A DNA stretch of 64,000 bases from Heterocephalus glaber (lineage: Eukaryota; Chordata; Mammalia; Rodentia; Bathyergidae): assembly GCF_000247695.1 (NCBI RefSeq), contig NW_004624805.1, positions 1,874,780-1,938,779 of the forward strand. Reading direction: 5' to 3'. A model generated the notes under the pieces. The model was not told where the DNA came from, did not search any database, and worked only from the letters and a program-made list of their open reading frames with translations. The translations under genes and the position numbers were made by a program. Shown here piece by piece: positions 10,511 to 21,423 of this stretch (within the stretch, counting starts at the first letter, position 1; each line of letters starts with the position of its first letter).

Positions 10511-11954
10511 AGCAATTTTAAAGTTCACCGAATGCATTCCTGCACCATCAGAAGCAAGCATGCTGGTCATCCTCCTGCAGCGTTGCCCATGGTGACCACG
10601 CGGCCTTTCTCTCCATGGCAGGAGGACTGAGCAGTGTGCCCAGCAAAGCCAGCCCTCCTGGTGCCTCTGCTCCTGTCCCTCTCACTACTCTAGAACCCTG
10701 CTGCAGGGTTCCTTTCCTTCTCTGTCTTCCCCACCGAGGAGCCTGCTGTGTATTCCCTCAAATTATAAAACCTCCCTTGGTCAACTTCCCTTCCAGTTAT
10801 CAATCGAAAAATTGATGGAAAATTCTCTCCCTTGGCAACACATCTTGAAAGAATTGTGCACATTCAGTGTCCAATTTCTCTGCCCTCGTTTCCTCTGGGA
10901 CCCAGCCGGTCTGCGACACTAGTCACTTCACCGAAGTTCTTGGCGAGGTCACCTGCGGCCACTGGGACAGCTTCCGAGGCCGAATCTCATTCCCCGGCTC
11001 ACTTGGCCCAGGAACACAGCAGTGACCCCATCCTGCTGCCCCGCCTCTCTGCCAAAACCCCCTCAGTCCCCAGAGCGCTGAAGTCCTTTGAGGCCACTGC
11101 TCTGTAGCCACCAGTTTTCTGTCATCTCCCAGGCTCGTGATTTTAGGTTCCTTCTATAAACTGATGATTCCCAAATCTATGGACTCTGGACTAGATTCTC
11201 AGCTAAGCTCCAGGCTCTGTGAAGTGGCTTCGCGTCACCACTAGGGGTTCTGACAGACACCCCGAGTAGGGTTCCTGGGCTTTCCCTAGAGGTGATGCTC
11301 CCTTCCTCTCCCCCAGGGAAGGGAAGTGACCCCATTTGGAAACGGGGCCTTCACCGCCGTGATTAAGGACCAGGAGATGAGCTCCCCACGGGCCGCTCAA
11401 GTTTGGACCACAAGATGGGCCTGAAACCCAAAGAAAACATCTCCCCGGCGACTGCAATAAGTCCCCAGTCCCACGCCCGAGAGCACCGACCGAGAGTGTG
11501 GCGTGGCAAAGGAGGACGAAGGAAGAAGGAAAACCACAGGGGAAACCATACACTCACGCTTTCCATTCCTTTCGGGCTGAATTACAATTTCAGAATCTGC
11601 CCATAAAAACCACGCTCTTCTTTTATGAGAATAATTAAGAAAAACAATACAAAGCTGTTTCTGAGGGCAGATGTAATTAAGCTCTAAACTTCCTATAAAC
11701 CATTTTCAGACAGAGAGACAAGTGTATTTTCTCCAAGCCGGGTAGAATGTCAGCCTCAGTGAAAACAAGCTGAAGAAGGAGGGCGGATGTGCCCAACAGG
11801 CCTGTAACCCTCCAGCCTAAACCAGAGCCCGAGAACTATGTACGCCTACGTCTGGGAGCAGAAAGAGTGAAATGATCGCCGATGGAATTATCTTGGCCGG
11901 GAAATTTCCAGAGGAGCAGGGTGAACGGCCCCACAGCTGAGCCCGCTCCCGCAG
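10511..11954. other. unassigned DNA flanking the CpG island
   Basis: GC content rises toward 12 kb. Open frames on both strands here (for example 10832-11107 plus and 11203-11553 minus) reflect high GC and resemble no protein I recognise. Possibly upstream or transcribed sequence of whatever gene uses the CpG island. Confidence 0.4.
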
Positions 11955-12935
11955 CGCTAAGGGTCAGTTTAGAGGGTGCGCGGGCGCCGCGCAGCCGCCG
12001 GGCGGGGCGCGCTGCGCATGCGCAGGAGAGGGGCGAGCGGGCGCGCCTGCCGGTCTAAGCTGCTCGAAAATGCAGAAATAAGCTGCAAGCGTGAAATTCT
12101 GGGGGCTTCGTCTTGGCACTGACCGTATTTTAATGCAACCAGTTTATCTGGCACAGTCAGCCCCACCACGCAGCACAAGTTTACAGAGGACGGAAAGAGC
12201 GGCGGGCAAAACCCTGGTGCCCACGGCAGCCGCGCCGAGGCCGGCAGCGCTCGCTCCGCCCGCACCCTGCTTTCCAGGCGGGTTCTCCGTTGTCCCCAGA
12301 GCAGAACCAAGTCCTCCTTCTTCAGAAGCTCGTCTTTACCGACTTAGGCTGCTTGGCGGACCTCTGCGGTTCTGGCAACCTTGCCTGTCTTCCCGCCCGC
12401 CTCGTTTCTCCCTCACCTGCCCCTAGCTCGTCGCTGAGCTGCCCGAGAGCGGCGCGGGTCCTCGGCAGTGCGGCCGGGCGCGAGGCAGGCGTCTTCCCCT
12501 CCGCCGCGTGGGCAGGTCGGATGCTGAAACAGGAGGCGAAGACGGGTTCGCCTCCCCGAGCGGCGTCAGGGCCCGGTAGGTCCCAGCCCCTCAGCCGGGT
12601 GTGTCCCCTCGTGTCCATGGGGGACACGGCCCCGTTTGCACCGCTGCTTTCCCGCTTTCCTGGTCGTGCACCGGTGGCTCACAGCGCCCGCGGGGTCGCG
12701 TGGGATGTGCCTGGCACAGCTGGTGCTGTGTTACCGGTGAGGCTCAGGAGCGCGCCAGGTTCCTTAGCTCCCTGGACCCGCCCTCACCGAGAGCTTCGTC
12801 CAGCTCAGGCTTGGCGCTCATTCTGTCAACAACACTGAGTTCCCGCAGCGAGGTCTCCGTGTTAGACACCGCGTCCCTAAGCTGCCTCTCAGATGCCGCG
12901 ACGCCCACCTGGCAGTTGGCGTCCCTGCAGGTAAA
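11955..12935. promoter_or_regulatory. orphan CpG island / probable promoter
   Basis: Dense CpG dinucleotides and high GC over about 950 bp contrast sharply with the AT-rich surroundings ('gtgcgcgggcgccgcgcagc' at about 11977). There is an NRF1-type palindrome at 12013. Good splice donors exist on both strands: CTGCAG|gtaaag after 12930 (plus) and GGGCAG|gtgagg after 12417 (minus). Transcription direction is therefore undecided and may be bidirectional. Open frames up to 182 codons overlap here, but no known protein is recognised. It could serve an upstream gene or a lncRNA. Confidence 0.7.
12013..12024. promoter_or_regulatory. NRF1-type site
   Basis: TGCGCATGCGCA, a perfect 12-bp palindrome matching the NRF1 consensus. 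It lies inside the CpG island, where such sites typically sit close to the TSS. Confidence 0.75.
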
Positions 12936-13095
12936 GGGCGGCCCGACCCTCAGGCCAGTGGCAGCCCAGTCCTGCCTCTAGCAGGTGGCACCGGCTGTTA
13001 TTAGCTCGCATTATTGCCTGTGCCTGTGCGCACATTGAGTGCACATACTTACATGTATTTAGATGTTGCAGTGTTTTGTGGTTGGAAATAATATA

Positions 13096-13188
13096 GGGCC
13101 AGGGATTTAGCTCAGTGGTTCCGCCACCTGCCTCGCAAGTGCAAGGTCCCAAGTTTGATCCCCGGTACCAAAAAAAATATTAAAAAAA
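13096..13188 (+). repeat. ID-like SINE with target-site duplication
   Basis: Well preserved: 'gggccagggatttagctcag ... gcctcgcaagtgcaagg ... gatccccggtacc' and an A-rich tail. 'aaataatata' occurs on both flanks. Confidence 0.92.
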
Positions 13189-13297
13189 AATAATATATAC
13201 ATATTGTAGAAAAGTCGAGAAGTATAGAAAGAATTTTAAAAACCTAAAATTCACTCAAGTGCCTGCCCTGGTGGAGAAGAATCATTGTGAACATGCA

Positions 13298-13535
13298 CTG
13301 TGTGGCCGAGGCAGTGGTGTGCACTGTAATCCCAGCACTCACTGGGAGGCTGCGGCGGGAGAACAGGAGTTCAAGCAGTCTGGGCAGCTCAGTGACTTAG
13401 CGAGACTATCTCAAAATTTAAAGACAGAAATTAAGAAGGAAAGGAGGAAGGAAGAGTAAAGAGGAGGAAGAAAGACAAAGAAGGACAAGCCGGGGATGCA
13501 GCAAAGGCCCTGGATTCAAGCCCCAGTACCCCCAA
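13298..13535 (+). repeat. dimeric B1/ID SINE
   Basis: B1 half ('cactgtaatcccagcactcactgg', 'gagttcaagcagtctgggcagc', 'gcgagactatctcaaaa'), a purine-rich linker (13430-13485), then an ID half ('gccggggatgcagcaaaggccctggattcaagcc'). Confidence 0.82.
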
Positions 13536-13983
13536 ATCAATATGCTTTTAGCTATTCCTATTTAGTTGGAATATATGCATTTTTTTACATATATATCTTT
13601 TATAAAATTGGTGTGCTGAATGCACTACATTTCCTATCTTTTTTTCACCTTACATTACAGCATAAGCATTTTGTAATAAAAAAAACCTCTCTAAAAGCAT
13701 GATTTCCTGAGATGCAGTTACAGGTAATGTAAAACACTTTTGTGTTTTTGACTGTTTGGCAGTAATCATATGTTGTCCCTAACAATTTATGTTATCTAAA
13801 AACACAGAACTACAGCCATAATTTCACTACCTAAGAGTACCTGATAATATTCCTTTTTTCTATGTACATTATTCAAATCCTATAAGTGGGACCATGCTGT
13901 ATATAAAAACTATTTTAAAACTCATACTACATTGTGAATATTTTCCTGTTATTAAATGCCATAAGGATATGATTTTTTAAAAC
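13536..13983. other. unassigned AT-rich DNA
   Basis: Low-GC sequence. Parts (13850-13970) resemble a decayed L1 or L2 tail but cannot be assigned. Confidence 0.4.
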
Positions 13984-14056
13984 AGTGCTGGGGATGGAAC
14001 GAGGGCCTCCTGTATACTAGGCAAGTGTTCTACCACTGAGCTATCCTCAGCCCGGA
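13984..14056 (-). repeat. ID SINE (older subfamily)
   Basis: Minus-strand ID: 'gtgctggggatggaacgagggcc ... aggcaagtgttctaccactgagctatcctcagccc'. The 'tagcactgcttgcc' variant differs from the young 'gcctcgcaagcgc' variant. Confidence 0.85.
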
Positions 14057-14207
14057 ACTGATTTTTGGTGGCTTCCTGGTGTTGTCTGTGGGTGTACCTC
14101 AATGCATGAAATCACCAATCTATAATTAGGTATCTTCCCTGTCCTCTTCCTCCCTCCTCCCCCTTCTTTCTATTTTTCAGGTACTTGGGCTTGAACCCAA
14201 GGCCTTT

Positions 14208-14972
14208 TTGATAGAGGGGAAGAGATAGAACTCCCAAACTTACTAGATATCTGAAACTCAAGTTCGTGTTCTCTAAAATCGAAGAATGAATTCTAGGAAC
14301 AATGGAGGTTAACAGTAGGAAAAATTTATTGGGAGAAAGAAAGCTTCTGCCTAAGAGAGACAGAAGGAGGACGGGAAAGTGGGTTGCCCTCCCACCCCAC
14401 TTTTCAAAGATGTTTTATACAGCACAGCCATGTGGTGAGGCAGGAACAAAGTGGGACAAAACTATAAGACCCAGTGGAAATTTACAAGGTGGGCATGAGG
14501 TGGGACAAAATCATGACCAACTGATAAGATTACAAGTACAGTCACCCAGGTAACACTGATTAAATGGGAGTCAAATGGAGGAGCAAGTCACACAGCAAAT
14601 GTACAGGGATTTTCAGTAAGGGTGGGTCAGGAATATTTCCTGGAGAGGCCGGGTTAAGACCTTGACTCCATATGGAATTAATATGAGAAAATGAAAAAAT
14701 GGGAACAAAGTCTGTAAATAGGGAGGGATGGAGGGGGTGAAGGGAGGGCAGGGGAAGGGGGAAAAATAAGAACCAAGAGAGATTACGTAAAGGTGCAAAT
14801 TTCCAATCATGAATGTCAGTATACTGTACACCTAAAATGTACCAATAAAATAAAATTTTAAAATGCTGTCCTTCAGTGAATGTGTCTTCACTGTCCTCCA
14901 TGTTGTCTCCTTGTGGGCTGGCCCTGTCTAACTGCCTGCAAGATACCTAATTAACTCACCTAACTGCAATAT
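14208..14972 (-). mobile_element. solo LTR family copy D (interrupted by L1 3' end)
   Basis: LTR segments 14222-14665 and 14862-14972 match copies B and E. The LTR-strand AATAAA (plus-strand 'tttatt' at about 14325) sits just before the conserved 'ctcttaacctccattgttcc' block. A short plus-strand L1 3' end is inserted in the middle. Confidence 0.7.
14668..14860 (+). repeat. L1 3' end, nested in LTR copy D
   Basis: Polypurine tract ('gggagggatggagggggtgaag'), then 'aggtgcaaatttccaatcatgaatg' and 'aatgtaccaataaaataaaat'. This is the canonical 3'UTR end of the L1s in this window. Confidence 0.85.
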
Positions 14973-14974
14973 TT

Positions 14975-15122
14975 TCACTGAGCTATGCCCATCTTTTTTC
15001 TTTTTTTAATTTTTCTTTTGAGATAGGTTAAGTTGCCCAGGCTGGCCTTGAATTTGCAGTCCTCCCGCCTTTGCCTCCCCGGTAGCTGGGCTTGCCAGCA
15101 TGCCCTGCTACCCCTGGCCTAG
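14975..15122 (-). repeat. B1 SINE, minus strand
   Basis: Reverse B1: 'ttgagataggttaagttgcccaggctggccttgaa', 'gcagtcctcccgcctttgcctcccc'. A short ID remnant ('cactgagctatgcccatc') precedes it. Confidence 0.82.
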
Positions 15123-15167
15123 CACCTGAGATCTTAATGGGTCAAAAAAATAAAAGTTTACTCTCAG

Positions 15168-15250
15168 GGCCGGGGATTTAGCTCAGTGGTTCCGCCTCCT
15201 GCCTCGCAAGCGCAAAGACCTGAGTTCTATCTCCGGTACCAACAACAACA
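15168..15250 (+). repeat. ID-like SINE with perfect 16-bp target duplication
   Basis: 'ggccggggatttagctcag ... gcctcgcaagcgcaaag ... atctccggtacc' plus (AAC)n tail. 'aaaagtttactctcag' occurs at 15152-15167 and 15251-15266, so the insertion is recent. Confidence 0.95.
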
Positions 15251-15266
15251 AAAAGTTTACTCTCAG

Positions 15267-15944
15267 CGACTGTTTCAAGCAGTGACTCAGACCGGCACAT
15301 CCACCTGTGATGCAGCTACCTTGGGCCTGCAGCCTCAGAGGGAGCAGGAGAAGGCGTCCACAGGACGGGCGGCCTCTCCCAGAGTCAAGAGAGAACAAGA
15401 GCCCAGCTCTGAAAACAGAATCAAGTTAAAGGGTGGAAAGAATGAGATCGTGAAAGCTAGTGAGTGGGAGAGGAAGGCTGCGCGTGCTGTTTTGCAGCTC
15501 ACGGTGTGTGGGGCAGGCTGTTCTCTAACACAGCAGTCACAGTGGCCACTTTCGCACCGGAGACCAGCGGATTCAGCCGCTGTCCGCCTGGGGACAGCCC
15601 GGCAGCTCGCGCGCTAGAGCTTCCTGCCGGCCAGCTGCCACTTGGCATGGCTGCGTACGAAATTCTTCACAGATTTAAAAAGTACGGTATACCTTAAATG
15701 TACCAGTACAATTAATTTTTAAAAAGTTACTGGGAGCTGCTATTTTATATTGTGACTGCTTTGTAAAATTGTTTTTTGTGTGTGTGGATCTGATAATGTC
15801 TAGACCTCTCTTATTTTTCAGCCGAAGCCCCTTGGACACTGCAGCTCCTTTCAGGTTTTGCTTTCATACAATTCATTCTTGGCAGCCAATTAAGCTGAAG
15901 AAGTCTGGGAATAAAGTTGGAAACAAAGATTAAAAAAAAAAGTA
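15267..15944. other. unassigned, moderately GC-rich DNA
   Basis: 15300-15650 is richer in GC and CpG than its surroundings and has long open frames on the plus strand, but no protein family is recognised. It is not dense enough to be called a CpG island. Confidence 0.4.
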
Positions 15945-16622
15945 TGGTGTTTGTGATATAGGACACCAAGTAATCCAAATAAGCAAAATAATCCAAACCA
16001 GGGAAATATAATCCCAACCTGCTGGACATCCAAAATGCCGAGTTCGCGTTCTCTAACATCGAAGAATGAATTCTAGGAACAACGGAGGTTAAGAGTAGGG
16101 CGTACTTCCTGAGAGAAAGACAGCTTTTGTCAAAGAGAGACCCAAGGGGGACAGAAAGTGGGTTGCCCGCCCACTCCGCTTCTCAAAGGTGTTTTATGGG
16201 GCAAAGCCAGGAGGTGAGGCGGGTACAAATGGACAAAACTGTGAGACCCAGTGGAAAATCACAAGGCGGGCACGAGGTGGGACAAAACCATGGTCAACCA
16301 ATAAGATTACAAGTAAGTACGGTCACCCGGTGATACTGATTTAATGGAGCTCAAATGGGGAAGCAAGTCCCACAGCAAGAGTACAGGGATTTCCCACAAG
16401 GAAGGGGCTAGCGGGGATGGCTTGGTCCCCAGTTAAGGTGACAGAGTTCTGTGCAGGAGATCCATCACTGCTATCCGTCCCTAGGGGAGTATGCAGGTGT
16501 ACTAGTTTCTCTCTCTTTGATATAATCCTTCAGTAAATGGACCTCAGCTGTTTTCTATGCAGAAGGCCCAGCCCTGCCCGACGCTCTTATAATTTCTAAC
16601 CAACTTCGCTGTCTGCAATATT
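15945..16622 (-). mobile_element. solo LTR family copy E
   Basis: About 680-bp copy with the most complete 3' end. Its left boundary near 'gatataggacaccaagtaatcc' aligns with copy A at 3451, and its right boundary is 'gctgtctgcaatat'. Read on the minus strand it starts with the family's TG and ends near CA. Confidence 0.7.
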
Positions 16623-17405
16623 TGGAGCAGCAGCTTTGCTTCCTAGCTGCAAACGTCTCTCCCTCCAGGAAGCCCTCCCTGGGCACAGGCCCTTGTGCCG
16701 GGAAGAGCGGTCCTCCTCCTATGGTGTTGTCCACGATGTGGCACAAGGAGCTGGTCCGGATTGCCTGGTTGGGCTCAGCCCATCGCTGGCCGTCTGGGAA
16801 GCCTCGCTCATGTGGCTGGCTTTCCATGGAGGAAGCAGGTCACGAGGAAGGAAATCTAAGCAGACTCTAGAAGCTGGAAAAGGAAAGGAACAGATTAAAT
16901 ACCTCGAGTTCAGTCTCAGGTCAGGCTTCTGGGAGTGGGCGGGACACAGCGCAGGTGTGGGCTGCAGCTGGAAGTGTGTGCTGATTGGCTACAGCAGCAG
17001 TGGCGCGGGAACCGGAGCCTGGAATCTCGCCACCTACCCAGGCATGGGCAGCCCCTAAGGTCAGGACGGGGTTTTCCTAGGGAACTCCATGGGGATGGGC
17101 TGCCTTGCATTTGAATCACTTTCCTGTTCTTGAAGAACAATGCTGGAGAAGGTGAGAATAATTTACTTGTTACTTGAGTTTTTTGTTTTGCTTTTGTCTC
17201 TTTTTGTTTGTTTATTTAATTCACATTTCCATCCCAGGAAGAGTGAAACGCTACCCTCAAATCTTAATAGCCAAGGTATGGAAACACAACATGGAGGATT
17301 TCAATATGCTATTGATGAGCATTCAATAAAACAAAGTGAGAGAACTAAAAGCAGTTGGAAACATCTTCAGTATCTTTCTCCCCCATTAGTTATTTATTTA
17401 TACAT
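16623..17405. other. unassigned DNA
   Basis: 16915-17045 is GC-rich and contains a CCAAT-type motif ('gctgattggctac') but has no CpG density or recognisable exon. Nothing else is visible. Confidence 0.4.
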
Positions 17406-17409
17406 ATAC

Positions 17410-17640
17410 ATTTTTTGAGACAGGGTCTTCCTATGTAGTCCAGGCTGGCCTTGAACTTGTGGCAATCGTCCTGCCTCAGTCCCCTGAGTCCCAGGATTAC
17501 AGAAATGTGAACCATGCCGGGGTTCCATTTTTGAGACAGGGTCACTGTGTGGCCCAGGCTGGTCTTCACTCATGGCCTCAAGTGGTCCTTCCTCCTCAGC
17601 CTCCCAAGTAGCTGGGACCAGAGGCACCATGCTCAGCTGG
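17410..17640 (-). repeat. two B1 SINEs in tandem, minus strand
   Basis: Two consecutive reverse B1 copies. One starts at 17414 ('gagacagggtcttcctatgtag') and the second at 17533 ('gagacagggtcactgtgtgg'). Each has the 'cctcagcctcccaagt'-type block. Confidence 0.88.
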
Positions 17641-17794
17641 AATAGCTATTATGTAATGACCGGGTATGCTGCAGCCATACACTGGGATACTGAGCTAGGG
17701 TTAAAATGAATGAGGACACTGTATCATTAAATGTGATAGGGAATTCTGTGCAGGATGCAAGTGGAATGAGTTGTGCAGCAGGATAGTATCGTCC

Positions 17795-17862
17795 AGGGGA
17801 GGAACCCAGGGTCTTGCACGTTAGGCAAGTGCTCTGCTATTGAGCTGCCTCCCACTCCAGTG
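17795..17862 (-). repeat. ID SINE, minus strand, decayed
   Basis: 'aggaacccagggtcttgcacg', 'aggcaagtgctctgctattgagc'. Older ID variant. Confidence 0.72.
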
Positions 17863-18283
17863 TCAGTCTTCAAAAAGCTCCAGTCCTCATTTGGTACATG
17901 TCTTAGTTTTGTTTGCCTCCAGTATTTTATTCTGTGGAAATTCTTTTATTCCTCCCTTAAAACTATAAAAATGGCCATGGAAACAGTATGGCTGCATGAG
18001 AGACGTCTGAGACACCCGCCCCCTGAGGACGCGCATGCCAGCCAGCGCCACGGTGCAGCTGATCTGTAGATAGCCCAGCCCAAGCACGTACTGTTCACAT
18101 GCATGCAGAAGTGTTGTGTGAGAAACACCTGGGGTAAATACCAACAAATTACATTTCTAGGAGTATCCTTTGTGTTTTCTTCAACTTTGTGTTTAAAATT
18201 TTTCAAAATAATAATAAGGTGGGAAAAACAAATATCACCTGGACTTGCACCTCATGGGTCAGCCTCCCAGAGTGCCTGGCTGG

Positions 18284-18290
18284 CTTGCTT

Positions 18291-18346
<56 letters not shown>

Positions 18347-18348
18347 TG
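18284..18348. repeat. (TTTC)n microsatellite
   Basis: About fifteen TTTC/CTTT units. It follows a short B1-like remnant. Confidence 0.95.
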
Positions 18349-18367
18349 TAAAATTTAATAAATAGAA

Positions 18368-18445
18368 ACTGGCTGGTGGTGTAGCTCAGGGTGTAGAGCA
18401 CTTGCCTAGCATATGTAAGGCCTTGGATTCAATCTCCAGGGGAAG
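18368..18445 (+). repeat. ID SINE (older subfamily)
   Basis: 'gctggtggtgtagctcaggg', 'agagcacttgcctagcatatgtaagg', 'ttggattcaatctccagg'. Confidence 0.85.
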
Positions 18446-18489
18446 GGAGCAACCCAGAGAAACTGGAGGGTTCAACTAGTAAAATTTTC

Positions 18490-18592
18490 ATTTTTCTTCC
18501 TTTGTTGGCCTTGAACTCACAGCAGTCCTCCTGCCTCAGCTTCCCAAGTACTTGGGTCACAGGCATGCACCACAATGCTTGGGTATTCATTT
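18490..18592 (-). repeat. B1 SINE, minus strand
   Basis: 'ttggccttgaactcacagcag', 'cctcagcttcccaagtacttgg', 'acaggcatgcaccaca'. Confidence 0.85.
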
Positions 18593-20465
18593 TTCAGAAT
18601 GAACCAAAACCAAGGATATGGCTAGGCATCAGTTTTATATAACTCTGCTTAAAAACTAGGAAAAATATGACTGGATAATGATCGACATATTCTAGGTAGC
18701 CATAAATTTCTACACACACACATGCTCATTCCTGAAGCATAACAGAAAACACATTGTCTTTTCTGCAATCAGATCACCAATATAGTGAATTTTGTTTTTA
18801 TTTCCTGCAGCCTCAGCAGTGGCAGAGGGACCTAAAATGCTAACACATCACCTATCTCTACAAAGGAGCAGCTAACGAGGCTTCTATTGTCTGCAGGGAG
18901 TGAAGGGAATGGCTGCCATGTTTTTGCTCTTTTTCTGTTGCTGTTTGCCTGAGAGTTGACCTGTCATGTGGAAGGGTGAAGGCCCTTATCAGGGGAAAGA
19001 CCTAGAGAGAATTCCAAAGAAACAGCTGGAGAAAGGGATTATTCAAATCCATGTAGGAGCCAGTACAAGTCCCAGACTCATGCTGAGATGTGTGCACAGA
19101 ACAAAACCAAAGCTGCAGAGCAGAGGCTTCAGGAAGTGATGATAATGAAAATCACCACTCATTGGCAGAAGAACTGATGGGTGGGAGAGCCCTGAGGATC
19201 ATCTCGAAGCAATGACTGACGGCAGGATGCAGTGAGTAGTCTGACCCTGCTGTGTTGACTGCATAGCAAGATGAGAGAAAAAGGAAACTGAGTCCTCTCC
19301 TGAGCATGATAATAGGAACCAGAGCCTCACAAAACAACCAGCAAACTTCCCAGGACACTACCCATAATTACACAACAAAACATACCAAAAATCAGGAAAT
19401 TCTCAAGGAAAGGGACAACATCCATCCCTGAATAACCCACATGAAGGATCATGCAAAGCATCTATTATAACCATTCTCAAACAAGAAAGGCAAATATTCT
19501 TGAAATTAATAGAAAGAAGTAAGTTCTCATCAGAGAAATAACAAGAGTCAGAGAATTGTAGGTCAGTAAATGATAATCAAAAGAACAAAGAAAAAGAAAA
19601 AAAGAACAAAAGTAAGAGTCTCAGATATGTAAAACAACATCAGAAGTTTTAACTTCTGTACCATTGGAATGGGGAGGAGTAAAAGGAGGTGAGAAACAAA
19701 ATTTATAAGGAAAAGCATGGTATAAAAATGTCACAAATTCATGAAAAATAGATCTGGGAAGCTCAGAAAGTCTCACCTGACACAGGCTCAATCCAATAAG
19801 CAGCAAGCATGAAGACAACTCTTGAAAACCTTAGAGACAAGGCTTCTGTATTTTACGTCCGATCTAAATGAAGGGGATCTAGATGGTGACCATAGCCCAC
19901 TGTGAAATGATCAGGAGACCTAGTGTTATTTCCAGAGCAACTCCAAAACAGTAGCAAACTTGTGCAAGAAAAATGGGATGACCTTGGTATCCAGAAGCTG
20001 TGAATGAAGCAGGTTTCTGTGAGAACACAGCCTTGATTTTTCTTGGTGAAATGCCTCAGCACAGGGCCATGGGTAATAGGGAAAGGGTGTCTCTCCCAGC
20101 CTGCCCATGTCTGGCAGGGGGTGTAGTGGTTGTCAGGTATTGGGAGGAACCTCTGGTGTTTTTACAAAGATTATTTGCAATCATAGTGTCGTCTCTCTGC
20201 TTTGTTTTTAAATAACTTTGGTTGCATAGATATGGACTCACGGATCTTTGGTTTATAATTTGAGTTTTAATAAACTTGTTTTATTTTCAGATCAACGTGT
20301 ACCATTTTAATCACTTTCCCCCATGTCCCTCTGATATGCTACCACTACAGTCTCCGCCTATTAAATTTCATGGTTTTGAGACATGTTTGTATTCCTGTGA
20401 TGTCACTTTTGATCATGGTATATGGTACTTTTACACTCACAGGCATGTTTTGGTAGAATTTTCTC
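18593..20465. other. unassigned DNA
   Basis: 1.9 kb without a supportable gene. The purine-rich stretch 19380-19620 and the whole block may be an old LTR or LINE, but I could not align it to a family. Confidence 0.4.
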
Positions 20466-20610
20466 TTTTTTTTTGAGATAGGGTCTTGCTATGTGGTTCA
20501 GGCTGGCCTGAACTCACTATGTGGCCCAGGCTGGCCTTGAATTTGCTTCAATCCTCTTGCCTCAGCCTCCGGAGTGATGGATGAGATTACAGGCATGCCC
20601 AGTTGGTAGT
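20466..20610 (-). repeat. B1 SINE pair, minus strand
   Basis: 'tttgagatagggtcttgctatg', 'aggctggcctgaactcac', then a second 'tggcccaggctggccttgaa' and 'cctcagcctccggagtg'. Confidence 0.85.
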
Positions 20611-20614
20611 ATTT

Positions 20615-21330
20615 TCTTGATGTTTTATGTGCCACAATCTGTAGTTTTCTTGTGATGTCTCTGGCTTTGGTGTTAGGGTAATGTTGGGCTATCAGGATGA
20701 GTTAGGAAGTATTTCTTTTTCTATTTGTTGGAGGAGTTGAGAGCAATTGGTGTAATTACTTCTTCAATTTTTAGTATAATTCATTGTCACTCTCTAGTCC
20801 TGGTCTTCAGTTTGTACTTGGTTTTGGATCATTGATTCAATACTGCACCTCCTTTACTTGTTATACCTTGGTTCCTATTTTCTATCACTTTTTCAGTTTT
20901 ACTTATTTGCTTCTATTTATTTTTTACCCTTTAGTTTTTACTTGTTTACTTTTAGCACTTTGCCATTTCATCTAAGTTATCTAATTTGTTGGTGTACAGT
21001 AATTCTTAGTATTTTCTCTTACTCCCTTTAAAAGCATTTCTCTGAGATTCCTAGGAATACCCCACTGGCATTTCTGATACTGTTAAGTCTTCTCTTTTTC
21101 TTAATCTGTCCTTCTTAATCTAGTTAGAAGGTTTTCATTCAAAGGAATAAGTTTTGGTTTTGTTATCTTTTTTTTATATTAAATTTCATTTTCCTTACTG
21201 TGATTTTTATTCATTCCTTCCTTCTGCTAAGGATATGATTATTTCTAGTTGGGCTGGGTCTCTTGAACAAGAAAAGGTCTAAAGTAAGGTTATTAATTTT
21301 AGATTTTTGTACTTTTTCACTAGTTCATCA
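20615..21330 (-). mobile_element. ancient L1 ORF2 fragment, minus strand
   Basis: The plus strand reads as the complement of a well-known L1 ORF2 stretch: 'ggtgttagggtaatgttgggc', 'gttggaggagttgagagcaattgg', 'agtcctggtcttcag', 'tttctagttgggctgggtctc'. Heavily mutated. Confidence 0.8.
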
Positions 21331-21423
21331 TGCTCCACATTAGCAGCAAGAAAATCCCCACTACTGAGTGGAATTTTTGAATTTAGTCACAGGACTTTTA
21401 CCCATTAGACTGGTAAGGATGGA

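Noticed and set aside
12290..12838. 182-codon plus-strand open frame in the CpG island
   Set aside because: Overlapping frames are open on both strands because of high GC. Composition is Pro/Arg/Ser/Ala-rich and no family is recognised. It is better explained as CpG-island sequence.
13096..13170. tRNA gene with A and B boxes
   Set aside because: It has the poly(A) tail, target duplication and high copy number of a SINE. The cloverleaf is not intact as a tRNA.
18284..18348. Regular repeats suggesting a CRISPR-like array
   Set aside because: Simple TTTC microsatellite with no spacers. The same applies to (ATCT)n at 30190 and (CA)n at 52797 and 55552.
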